In this document: one piece after another, positions 21,857 to 31,869 of the stretch
Layout of the letters: every line of letters begins with the position of its first letter
Position numbering within the stretch: the stretch's first letter is position 1
Origin: Gnetum montanum
Lineage: Eukaryota; Streptophyta; Gnetopsida; Gnetales; Gnetaceae
Length of the DNA: 50,380 nucleotides
Direction of reading: 5' to 3'
NCBI GenBank assembly: GCA_015680685.1
Contig: MNCI01016492.1
Location: 82,747-133,126 of the forward strand
Program-made: the position numbers and the translations under genes
Notes under the pieces: model-generated
What the model saw: only the letters and a program-made list of their open reading frames with translations
Told to the model about the DNA's origin: nothing
The model's database searches: none

Positions 21857-23391
21857 TATAACGATGAAAAACGTCAGTCACTGGAAATATCGAGTAGAGT
21901 TCCGTGTACACAGTTCCAACCCCGGCTCTATGCGAGGGCCATGCTAGAGAAGACGAATCCAAGGTGCCCTAAATGATCTTGTTGATCAGATAGGGACTTA
22001 CTTAATTAGTAAAATTTTGTAATAATCGAATGGAAAAATGGCAATTTCAATGAGGAGATATAATATCATTAATCTCGAAGGTAATCGAGAGCGACATAAA
22101 TGATTCAAAGCGATTGTAGAATTTATATAGATAGGATGCAAGAAACCTGATTTAGAGAGTGTGCAATCCTAAGATCTGGGATTTAGCTTATAAAGAAAAT
22201 ATATTGGATACAATGATTACAGGTGAACTTCTGTTTAGACGAAGCATGTGCCAAGAATAGGAAAGCTATTTAAAGATAAACTAAGCAAAAGGTTGATCTA
22301 CCTTGTTCTGGCCAAACTGGATGCAAGGGAGTCAGACCTGAAGTAGAATATCCACTAATTAGCTATTTTTGATCGAAGATTCTTTCCAATAATCTTTGAT
22401 GTTCTTACGATCACTGATCCTCTTATGTTCTCTTGTCAATCTTTGCCAAAGTTTGTCAACAATTGCCAATGAAAGAAAATTTCTCATGGAGAAAATTTGC
22501 CAATAGAGAAACAATTTTGCCAACCCTTTGATCCTTGTCAACTGAATTATTCATAAAGTTAGGGTCAGGAGAAAAACATGATTTAGATGACGCATGTCTT
22601 GAACCTACAAAATGCCATTAACTTGATGCGTTTGTATTTGAAGCTCACGACGCTACGCTACATTATGCTCTGAAGCGTAATGTGTCATACTCTACTTTTG
22701 CTGGAGCCTTGGTAACAAACTATTCTATGGTATGCTATAATACACTAGAGAGTGTATTGTGACATATGAACTATTGATGCCTGAATGTTGCTATCTCTGT
22801 TGTTGCTTGTATTACACTGCGTCATGCTACATTATGCTGCATAGCATAATTCAGCGTAAGATAGCGAACCTACAAAAATTTGAAGTGTTGTCACTACACT
22901 TCCCTTGTTTCTGTTTAGTCTTTTTGGGGTTTATTACGCTACACTGCATAATGTAGCGTAATGGGCCCTTAGCCGAGAAAAAGGAAAATTTGCTGAGATG
23001 TGTGACATGTTGCAAATCCTTACTTGAGCTTCAAGCTTTTATTGAACCATTGAGGTCTCAAATTTTGCTATCTCTATTGTTGCGACTAGATGGACTGTCC
23101 TCTTGCATTACGTTGTGTTATGCTACTTTTCGCTGCATTGCGTAACATGGCATAATATGCTAAAACTTGAAATTTTTGACACATAGCTAACTTGCAAAGT
23201 TGAAGGCTTGCCATTGTGCACCCCTTGTCTTTTTCTGTCCTCTAGAGTCTATTACGCTGTGCTGCATAATGTGCTATAATAGACCCTTAGCTAAAAAGGG
23301 AACTTGCTGAGCCACGACTTGTCGCAAATTTTTGCCTGAGTCGCAAGATTTTGCTGAACCGTTGAGGCCTCAAAATTTTCACGGTGTTTTA
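21857..23391 (-). repeat. LTR of element G (LTR-B), with internal duplication
   Basis: 1535 bp on the minus strand, starting TAAAACACCGTGAAAA and ending CGTTATA. It is longer than LTR-A and LTR-C because the first part is duplicated: GAGGCCTCAACGGTTC at the outer edge (near 23370) is repeated as GAGACCTCAATGGTTC near 23050, an offset of about 320 bp. A perfect hairpin with 10-bp arms, TTACGCTACA and TGTAGCGTAA, lies at 22932-22961. Confidence 0.8.
22932..22961. repeat. Perfect LTR hairpin
   Basis: Arms TTACGCTACA and TGTAGCGTAA around an 8-base loop. Related imperfect hairpins recur in all three copies of this LTR family. Confidence 0.85.
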
Positions 23392-24060
23392 GAGAGCACG
23401 GAAGATTAAGCCCAAAATCATGTTGGCAGTGTGTGATGAAATCACTAAGCTATATCAAGCTAGTTTCATCCACGCAATTGATTACTTAGATTGGGTGTCA
23501 AAAATCATTGTCATTTCTAAGAAAATGGGAGGAATATGCATCTGTATAGACTTCTACGATCTGAACAAGGCAACGGTCAAAGACAATTTCCTATTACCAA
23601 GTATTAACCAACTTATTGATACAACAGCTGGACATGCTTTACTATCCTTTATGGATGGATTTTTGGGATACAATCAAATCCGTATCAACCTAGAACATCA
23701 ACTGACTACAACTTTCATGACCCCCTGGGGAACTTTCTGTTATACCATGATACCTTTCGGGCTAAAAAATTCTAGAGAAACTTATCAACGTGCCATGACA
23801 TACATATTTAGCGATTATCTCTTAGAGAGATTGAATGACTATGTAGATGACATAGCTGTTAAATATAGGAAGTCAGTAGATCACCCAGAGGATTTAGAGT
23901 TAATTCTTAAATGATGTCTCATGCATGACCTACGACTCAACCCAAGAAAATGTGTGCTTGAAGACAAAACTAGACACATGTTGGGGTTTGTAGTATCAGA
24001 GGCTGGCATACGAGTTGACCCTGACAAGGTTAGGGCCATCATTAGCTTGGCACTGCCTAC
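23392..24060 (+). pseudogene. pol: Reverse transcriptase of element E
   Basis: Would copy element RNA into DNA. The first codons after the G insertion already read ARKIKPKIMLAVCDEI, a typical start of the RT domain. Motifs in order: KMGGICICIDFYDLNKA (fingers), LLSFMDGFLGYNQI (first catalytic Asp), TTTFMTPWGTFCYT, PFGLKNSRETYQRAMT and the catalytic box NDYVDDIAVK at about 23836-23860, which is intact. DLRLNPRKCVLEDK and LGFVVSEAGIRVDPDKV follow. Only one stop (23912) interrupts the domain, so it is the best-preserved coding stretch of E. The style is Tat/Ogre. Confidence 0.92.
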
Positions 24061-24560
24061 AAACCTCAAAGAGCTGTGTGGGTTGCAAGGTAGGTTACAA
24101 TTTATTAGAAGGTTCATCTTGAAGTTGATAGACAAGTTACACCCCATGCAACATCTTCTCAAGAAGGGAATTAACTTCAAATGGATTGAGGATTGTCAGC
24201 ATGCTTTTGATGACTTAAAGAAAGAGCTATTACATTTGCCAACGGTTTTCCCACCACAAAGGGATAAGCCCTTCTACATCTACATAGCAAGTTCAGATAT
24301 GTCCATAGCTATGTTGTTGTGTCAAAAGAGGGATGATAGGTCGAAAATCCCCATTTTTTATCTAATTCATGCTCTATTTGCATACGAAACAAGGTACAAT
24401 GAAGTAGAGTGTAGCTGCTTGGCATTGGTCTTCACACTTAAGAAATGTAGACACTATCTTTTTCACAGCCAGGTTAACATAATTTATAAGAACAACATTC
24501 TATACGCCATCACGAATAATTTATACGAGAGTAGTAAGATAGCCTGATGGAAAGCCATCA
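24061..24560 (+). pseudogene. pol: RT connection and first RNase H of element E
   Basis: After the connection LKELCGLQGRLQFIRRFI comes WIEDCQHAFDDLKKEL and the RNase H start DKPFYIYIASSDMSIAMLL (the family usually has D at the first S of this ASSD-like motif, so one catalytic Asp is probably lost). ETRYNEVECSCLALVFTLKK carries the catalytic Glu and RHYLFHSQVNIIY follows. The frame is open from 23921 to 24544. Confidence 0.85.
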
Positions 24561-25110
24561 CAACAGAATTTGACTTACACTACATTGGTCAATCTTCTAC
24601 GAAAGGCCAAGCGATAGCCGATCAACTTATAGCATCACCTATTAACAATCATGCAACAATAGAGCCTAAATTTCTAGACGAACATGTACATAGTTTAAGC
24701 CCTGTATCAAAAAGCCTCAAAGCAACATTTTACTTTGATGGAGATTTGACTACCAGAGGTGGTAGTGTTGCTGCCATCATCACGCTTTCCCCTAAGGATG
24801 TTTGCGCATTGGCTTACCGCTTGACCTTTCCCTGAGGGGCTCCTTAGGGGATTGTTACTAGCTAGAAAACTAAATTTTCAACACCTGGAAATCTGAGTCA
24901 ATTCAATGCTCATTATTAATTAGATCACAGAAGTATATGCCTGCAAAGTTGTGCATCTGCAACCCTATTGAAATATGGCTAAAGATCTTCTGAAACAATT
25001 TACAACGACTGATGTCTGACACCTGTCATGTTGTGAGAACACTGTAGCTGATGCACTAGCTATGCTAGCTTTAATCATGCCACCACATTTGTTCATCACC
25101 TTTCCTACTT
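24561..25110 (+). pseudogene. pol: Second (archaeal-type) RNase H of element E
   Basis: The additional RNase H that defines Tat-lineage elements. The start FYFDGDLTTRGGSVAAIITL keeps the first catalytic Asp in the YFDG box. The middle (24840-25000) is broken by stops and frameshifts; the end is recognisable as CENTVADALAMLALI near 25040-25075, the usual conserved closing motif with its catalytic Asp. Its presence is the main reason for the Tat/Ogre assignment. Confidence 0.8.
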
Positions 25111-26415
25111 TAATGATGAAATGTATAGATCCTATCATTCAAGCAGCACAAATCTCTTCTTTAAGTGTGGAAGGAATGCCAGAATGGTATGACAACATTA
25201 AAACCTACCTTCTACGTGGCGAACCACCGCACGAGTTGACATCTGCACAAAAGGATGCAATTCGCAAGCATGCCAGGCAATATGTCATCATCGAAGATAG
25301 CACTCTATGTAGGCACTCCTTTGATGGGGTATTGTTAACTTGCGTTAACAATGACCAAGTGTAAAGGATAGTTAGCAACTTCCATGAGGGACTATGTGGA
25401 GGACATATAGCCTTGTGAGCCATGGCTGCTAAAATCAAATGCTTAGGGTATTACTGGCCGTACATGGAATGAGATTTCCTTACCAAAGTTAAGACATGTG
25501 ACACATGCTAGCATTATGCAAATCTAATACATGTGTCACCAACTGAGTTGCATACCACACAGATCACTTGGCCATTCCAATGATGGGGGCTAGACATTAT
25601 AGGTCTCATCATGTCTAAGTCTTCCGCAGGACATAGTTTCATTATCACCGCCACTGAGTACTTCACAAAATGGGTTGATGCTATTCCCCTACGAAAGACT
25701 ACATCTCAATAGGTTTGTCATTTTATCTTGGATAACATAGTAACAAGGTTTGGGCTTCCTATGACTATTGTGACCGAAAATGGGCCACAATTTAGTAGTA
25801 CCGAAACCAAATATTTTTGCAATCACCTTGGTATTAAGCAATATTTTTCCTCACCATATTACCTACAAGAAAATGGTCAAGCGAAAGCAACAAACAAGGT
25901 GGTTATCAATTTATTGAAAAAGATGCTTAGCAGCAATAAGAAATGATGGCATGAGAAAATCCTCTACATGCTATGGGTGTATCGTATAACATGCAGAATA
26001 GCTATGGGTAGGACACCATATAACCTAGTCTACGGATCTGAAGCAGTGTTGCCCCTTGAACTACAGCTTCCTTCACTGCGAATGGTCCTCTCCACGGTTA
26101 TAAATGAGACTCAACACAATGAGTCCAGGACCGTGGATCTAGACTTAGTCGAGGAGAAGAACATCTAGGCACTTAACAGCATCAAAAAATATTAGGATAG
26201 GAAAAGGAAGAAGCATCATTGCAACCTGCATCAGCAATCAATCAAGAAATGAGACTTGGTCCTCAAAGCTATTTGTGAACCAGTGAGAAAATTCTTTGTA
26301 AGATGGGAACGCCCCTTCCTGGTCATCAACGCATATGATAATGGAGCATTCAGGCTAGCAGACATCAATGATAATGAGCTTGCAAACCTGGTGAATCATA
26401 TGTACCTGAAGTAGT
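25111..26415 (+). pseudogene. pol: Integrase of element E
   Basis: Would insert the DNA copy. A decayed zinc-binding N-terminus ends GYYWPYMEGDFLTKVKTCDTC (shortened here at 25448-25511). The core begins GLDIIGLIM (Asp kept), then IVTENGPQFSSTETKYF, where the second catalytic Asp is Glu, and ENGQAKATNKVVINLL, where the catalytic Glu of the usual GQAEATNK is Lys. The C-terminal part has GRTPYNLVYGSEAVLP, a usual gypsy integrase motif, and the polyprotein ends near NLVNHMYLK before TAG. Two changed catalytic residues and several stops make it inactive. Confidence 0.88.
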
Positions 26416-26429
26416 ACCACATTTAGATG

Positions 26430-26890
26430 TCAGCTCGGCTAGAACATAAGGTAACAATCATCTGCTACAATGTAAAACTGGTAGTGTTGTAATAAACGCC
26501 CTCTACAACATAAAACTGGCAATGTTGTACATGTCCGCTATGACGAAAAACTGACATTTTTTGCACACATCCGCCATGACGCTAAACTAGCAAAGCTTGT
26601 GACCGTCTATGATGACATAAAACTGGAAAGGTAATCATCCATTTGCTAATACGTTAAACCAACATAGACTCATCCTTGGGTCATAACACAAAACTGATAC
26701 CCACAGCATGATCTGCTAGGACCATAAACTAGCTCTTCCACCATTAGCTATGATGTAAAACTAGAACACTTCGGTCTGCCCAGACTTTAAACTGGGACCA
26801 TGGTCCGTTGGAACATAAAACCAACAATGACGATCTACCAAGGCCTAAAACTAGGATTTTCCAACAGACCATCCACGAAACAAGTGGGCA
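26430..26890 (+). repeat. Tandem repeat after integrase, ATAAAACTGGCAA unit
   Basis: About a dozen degenerate units spaced about 25-45 bp, each with a TAAAACTGG-like core (26475, 26509, 26544, 26582, 26617, 26653, 26689, 26731, 26756, 26794, 26815, 26847) preceded by CGCYATGAC or similar. Short tandem arrays between pol and the 3' LTR are common in Ogre-like elements. The same core appears in reverse at 17445-17860. Confidence 0.75.
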
Positions 26891-28026
26891 TGACCATTGT
26901 TTTATGACATCCCCATAAAAAAGAATGGGTAGGGCATTAGAATAGATGCAACGTTGTTACCCCCCAGCATTCTACTGATTCCTTGAATATGCCGAAGGGC
27001 ATACTACTGACCCCTCAAAGATTTCGCCACAACGGTCACTCAGCAATTGCGTCTGCCAAGGGCAGCATCGCTAGTTGGAGCCCCAAGGAAACTATGGTCA
27101 TCCATAGCCTTGGTTACCTCTAGCCACCACCACCTTCAGGATCTAGCTTCTCAGATTCATCTAGTTAGCTCTTTTCCTAGTCAGATGGATAAGATGAACT
27201 TGGCTATCGACGACAAATTCCTGAGCCATCGTGTCAACTAAGGGATCCTTAAATTTTTGCTGTGGTTCCCTTTTTATGGTGCACTCCCCTTTTCGCTTTG
27301 GATGACACCTATTTCAACAGCCTTCTCAATAGTTAGGATAGTTGCTTCATTCTTTGTTGCATTTTACAGGTTACTTGCTACAATAGCGTCGTTCAAAGAT
27401 GCATTCACTAGGAGGGCAAGGCATCACAGCATTTCATGGTGGCTGCTCGGACTAGCCTAACTACTTGGGAATGTAGACCTTGCCTTTCCCCTCTAGCCAC
27501 CTTACCTTACTTTTTTCCTCTCTTATCCTTGCAACTACCCTTACTTTCTCCTCCCGTTGGTACAAGATGTAAATGTACAGGGAGCCTTTTGTACATGATA
27601 ACCGTCACATCCATGAACTGGCGTAACGCAACTTACCTCATGGAATGCATCTGTAGGAAAAAAACTGGAAAAGCTAGGCAAAATGGATGAAATGCAACTT
27701 GTCTAGGCCATACGGGCATAACACAACTCACCCAGGAAAACCCCACATATATAGTGCAATAGCGTAACCTCTCGCAAAAACACCAGCGAGAAGCTATCTA
27801 ATAACATGTTTGCAAAGTATCTTGCTTACACTTGAGTCTTCCCTGAACCTCTCTCCCTCATACTTGTAAAATTCCTCTTCTACTTGTGATACTCCAAACC
27901 TTCACACTTCTAGGTTTGATAGAGCAACATCTGAGTAGCAGCCGACGAATGATGTTGGCATCTTTACCTCTGTGGTGTTTCGCATTCTTTGTCGATGTCT
28001 CTTGGGAAAGCCCTCCAAATGTCAAC
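26891..28026 (+). other. 3' region of element E, no firm gene
   Basis: Holds several short frames (27047-27238, 27257-27457, 27436-27687). The middle one is strongly hydrophobic (LWMTPISTAFSIVRIVASFF), but there is no support for a protein beyond its openness. The last stretch reads WESPPNVNKEGPLKHYE across the polypurine tract, a phrase I associate with Tat/Ogre 3' ends. Confidence 0.5.
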
Positions 28027-28038
28027 AAAGAGGGGCCA
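28027..28038 (+). promoter_or_regulatory. Polypurine tract of element E
   Basis: AAAGAGGGG followed by CCA, directly before the right LTR. This is the expected plus-strand primer of the element. Confidence 0.75.
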
Positions 28039-28039
28039 T

Positions 28040-29321
28040 TGAAACACTATGAAATTTTAAGACCTTGATGATTCAACAAAGTTTTGAAGTTTAGGCAAGG
28101 ATTTTACAAGTGCAGTATCAAGACATCCAAGCGATGCTTCACCGAAAAATAGTTGCACTTCTTAGCAAGTTTTGTTTTTCAACTGAGGGCCTGCTACACT
28201 ATGCTACGCAACTCAACGTAGCAAACTTTAGGAGGATAGAATAGAACAAAGGATGCACAGTGAGAACACTTCAACTTTGCAAGTTAACCATGCTTCAAAA
28301 AATCTTAACTTTTTACGTATTACGTTGCATTACGCTATGCAGCATAGTGCAGCGTAACGCAAGCAGCACAGTTGAAATAGACACAACAACAAGGATAGAA
28401 AAATTCAAATAGTAGCAGTCATTACGACATGATATGCTTTCCAACGTATTATAGCATAGCCACAGGTTGGTTACGCTATGCTATGCTTCAGAGCGTGGCA
28501 CAGTGTAGCGTCACAAGCTTCAACTGTAGCACGCCAGGTCAACAACATTCTGCGGGCCTAGGACATGCATCATCTAAACTACGTTCTTCTCCTAACCCTA
28601 ATCTTATAGATACCCCAACGGACAATGCTCAAAGGGTTGGTTGCTTAGTGGGTTGATTGGTTTTGTTGGCCGGCTGGTGAAGAAAACAAAAGAGTTGGCA
28701 ACAAAAACTCAAAAATTTTGAGGCACTTGACAAAAAGTTGGCAAGAGCATCGATGGTGATTGAGAGAAGCTTTTTGGCGAGAGATTGAAAGTTAGCGAAC
28801 ATTTTTCTTTGAGCCTGACTCCCTTGCACCTAGATTGGCTAGTGAACAAGGTAGATTGGCCTTTTTCTTGTTTAATCTCTAAATAGCTTCTTGTTGGTGG
28901 CGTATACTTCGTCCAAACTAGAGTCTGCTTACAAATCCCGTTGTATTCATCATATTTTTCCATAATACAGATCCCATATCTCGGGATCATGCATTTTCTA
29001 AATTCAATTCATTGCATCCTATTTACATTGAATTTTACAGTCATTTTGCATAGTTTAAATTGTTTTCATTGCCTTCAAGATCTGATCTTGGAGTAGATCT
29101 CATATTCTCGTCAGCTGGTATTACGTTTTCATATCAAATTGTCATCTCGTTACATGATTGTTAACAAATTTACTGATTAAGTCCTTGTATGATCGAAAAA
29201 ACTGTTCAGGGCACCTTGGATTCATTTTCTCCAACATAGCCCTCGCATGGATCTGGGGTTAAAACTGTGTACACAAAAATCCTCTCGGTGTTTCCAGCAA
29301 CGGACTTTTTCCATCGTTACA
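28040..29321 (+). repeat. 3' LTR of element E (LTR-C)
   Basis: 1282 bp, starts TGAAACACTATGAAAT and ends CGTTACA. Collinear with LTR-A; by eye about 33 differences in 310 aligned bases. Carries the same hairpin-rich blocks (28193-28225, 28317-28362, 28468-28514). Confidence 0.9.
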
Positions 29322-29326
29322 GTAGC
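29322..29326. repeat. Target-site duplication of element E, right
   Basis: GTAGC, identical to 10467-10471. Confidence 0.85.
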
Positions 29327-29903
29327 CTATTTAAATTAAATTTCAACACTTTAAAAAGCCTTTTTTCCAAATTGGCAATTAGTTGAGCATTGGGGACTCT
29401 CAATGCATTTCCCAGTAGAAACAAGTCAAGAATTTACCCACCATTTTTTACAACCAATGTATCATATTCCCATCTAAGAACCAACAAGGAATTTTTTGGT
29501 GTTGGAGCTTCAAAGCATCTAGATCATGCAACGAATTGCAAAACAAAAATTGCCAATTTCACCAGACTTTAGATACCATTTAGGAAACTCCTTATGCATG
29601 TAGGCACATACTTGTATATCTTGAAGTTTTTCTCTTATAATATTTTTATTATTTTAATAAAAATCAGTAGTTCATTTATCTATGTAAGTTTATTCCAAGT
29701 TTAAGTTTTGTGATTTTTCTTAGATCAGATCTACATTATTATTTAAATTTCTTACACCTATTAATACTACTCAAGTCTCTAGGTGATCAACAAGACCTTC
29801 CAAGGCATTTTTCTCCTCTTCTTAAAGGTCCTTGGGATCCAAACTTAAACTGTTCCACCTAGAATTTTTGGTTTTCCAACAATTGAATTTTTCAAGCAAT
29901 ATA
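29327..29903 (+). repeat. Right part of the D LTR
   Basis: Continues the sequence that stops at 10471 and ends two bases before a family-type primer site. The blocks CTAGGTGATC and GGTTTTCCAACAATTGA match, in reverse, the LTR of F. D is the host into which E inserted. Confidence 0.7.
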
Positions 29904-29905
29904 GT

Positions 29906-29924
29906 TTCTAGTGCTAGGAGGACC
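29906..29924 (+). promoter_or_regulatory. Primer-binding site of element D
   Basis: TTCTAGTGCTAGGAGGACC; it matches E (11751) with a one-base deletion. It marks the start of the D internal region. Confidence 0.75.
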
Positions 29925-30831
29925 TCCACCCAAATTCTTAGCCCAAACATTTTTCAAAATCAAATCTTCCACATTATAAACTCTAAAACCTACAAATATC
30001 TACCATCAAACCCAATGTTGGTGTTCAATTTCCAACAACTAATATCTAGCATAGTTGTTCTTGATGATTTATATTTTTTCCATTATTTTCATAGTAGTTA
30101 CTAGATTCTTTAAAGCTAATGTAGTCTACATTGACTATAGCTTTTGATTGTTGAAATGTACATTTGGGGTCTAAGGGGCCAATGTAGATCCATACAACCA
30201 CCCAAATCCATATGTTGTGAAATTTTGTAGAAAGCCAACTTAGACACTTCTAGGACTTTAGCATTGTCTTTGGTAAACCCAAAAGTTTACATTCAATTCT
30301 TCAAAACTAGTGCATCTCCTTTATGAGGAAATATTCCTATCTTGGTTTCACCAAGCAAAACCATCTTCCACCACCTATCTCAACGTAGTTGGCTAGGCAA
30401 TACAGTGGTCTACTGCACACCCTCCATTGTAGATCCTATTAGTAAATCCAGTGTAATTGTTATTACCAACTTAAAAATTTTCATATCATTTTCATAATTG
30501 TAGTATATACCATTCCCATTGCAACCTACACTACACTTGCAGTTGTAGATTCAAATGTTTTTCTAGCCATGACTAATTACATCTTTAGGCAATTCCACTT
30601 ACTAGAATTTTTCTTTAATTAATTAAAAATTAAATCAAACACCTCCACCTTTCCCATTTTACCAAAATACCCATTGTAGTTTTGGTAGACCAATTACATT
30701 TTCTCATTTTCACAAACCCCAACATTGCTTTTTCAAGATACTAATGTATCTTTTAAAAAATAACATTTTTTTTTGTTGCATAACAAAACCCAGGGTAGAT
30801 CCCTTAAAGGGAAGATACACCAACAACCTTT
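29925..30831 (+). other. Leader of element D, first part
   Basis: Non-coding, AT-rich. It was continuous with 43853 onward before element H inserted at the AAAAG site. Short frames such as 29832-30101 have no recognisable content. Confidence 0.6.
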
Positions 30832-30836
30832 AAAAG
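30832..30836. repeat. Target-site duplication of element H, left
   Basis: AAAAG, identical to 43848-43852 immediately after the right LTR of H. Confidence 0.8.
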
Positions 30837-31717
30837 TGGTGAGTCACAAATTGGCTACATCAATGAGACCTTTTCAACTGTGTCATGTCAACTAGGCTTT
30901 GTTGATTCATCATTTGGTGTGTTGACATGGCCCTATTGATGCAAGGCCTACTCTTTCCTATAAATACATGCCCACCTACCATGTTTATGGGGTTCTTTTG
31001 TCATATTTGTTATGAAGTTTTTGTAGTTTTTACATTCAAAAGTTAGAGTATTTTCCTAAGTGCCTATAGCTAGAGTCATTGAGTGTATGGATCTTTATTT
31101 GAGCATTGTTGTGTGCAATAATAAAGATGAGCTTTTTGATAACCCTTGTAGCATTCTGGATAGCTTAAATGTTTTATTTGTGCATTTAATGTTTTTAGTT
31201 ATTTATTCAATGTTCTTCAATAATTAAACTAATTAAGTAATTAAGCAAGATAAGCTAAATAGTAATTAACTAAACACATAAGTACAACCGGTTCAAGCAT
31301 ACATATGACATTTGATAATGCTAGCAACACTTAACACTTGGTAACCTAGCAACATTATATGTCTTCATGATGTTCACAATAAGTGGAATTAGATACTTAT
31401 GTCATGGCTAGTTGAACAATAGTTAGCCAATTAGATTATAGTAGGCATTAAATTACTTTATTTTCTATCTTATTTATTTCAAGCACCAAAACCATAACAT
31501 GTAAAATGATAAAAATCATGTGCCTTAATTACACTCAAACCATATCCTTGAGCTTCAAAAGTGTAGTTGGGAAGACAACAAACATTCTGAGCTTCTAGTT
31601 CACTTCCTAGAGAACTAGTGCACCAGAAAGCTATAAAGTTAGCAAAATTTGACTTGATCGCATGTCAAAAGTTCGTGATTCGTATTGTTGAGTATATGGG
31701 TAAATTGTCGCTTATCA
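30837..31717 (+). repeat. 5' LTR of element H
   Basis: 881 bp, starts TGGTGAGTCAC and ends GTCGCTTATCA. A likely TATA element is in CTATAAATACATGCC near 30959. The last third (GACATTTGATAAT to the end) aligns with 43439-43847 and more weakly with 1860-2239 of A1. Confidence 0.88.
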
Positions 31718-31718
31718 T

Positions 31719-31737
31719 TGGTTCCATTTCTAGGGAC
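31719..31737 (+). promoter_or_regulatory. Primer-binding site of element H
   Basis: TGGTTCCATTTCTAGGGAC, six differences from the tRNA-Asp-type site, four of them C to T or G to A. It lies one base after the LTR end, as in A1. Confidence 0.75.
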
Positions 31738-31869
31738 TCTTTTTTTTTTGAAATGTGCGCTATCTAGGATTAGTAAACATCATTAACATTAGATGAACCT
31801 TAAGGTCAACATCATTCTCACATGTAATATAATCACATATGCACATTGATATTTTATTTATTTTGAAAA

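Larger units (their letters stand above)
17430..23391 (-). mobile_element. Nested Tat/Ogre-like element G, minus strand, 3' truncated
   Basis: Read on the minus strand: LTR-B (23391-21857), primer site, leader, gag from 21601, protease ending near 18034, then the tandem array. RT to integrase and the 3' LTR are absent. It cuts E's pol just before the first RT codons (plus-strand E resumes at 23392). No matching 5-bp duplication was found at its left edge. It is about 80% similar to E by eye in the LTR, so it is a separate subfamily member and not a simple inverted copy of E. Confidence 0.75.
10472..29321 (+). mobile_element. Tat/Ogre-like Ty3/gypsy element E (about 18.9 kb)
   Basis: Two direct LTRs (10472-11747 and 28040-29321) flanked by matching GTAGC duplications define one insertion. 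Between them: primer site, gag, an intron-bearing pseudogene, a nested minus-strand element (G), RT, RNase H, a second RNase H, integrase, a tandem-repeat region, a polypurine tract and the right LTR. The dual RNase H and the RT style (PFGLKNSRETYQRAMT) place it in the Tat/Ogre lineage. Its protease is not found in the plus orientation. Subtracting G (about 6 kb) leaves about 12.9 kb. By eye the LTRs are about 90% identical over a 300-bp stretch. Confidence 0.88.

Noticed and set aside
10472-23391. Single large inverted duplication (E gag half against G)
   Set aside because: G has its own LTR edge, leader and protease and differs clearly from E in sequence, so a separate nested insertion fits better than inversion of E.
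26430-26890. CRISPR-like spaced repeats
   Set aside because: Units are degenerate, spacing is irregular and the setting is a plant retrotransposon; it is an ordinary tandem repeat.
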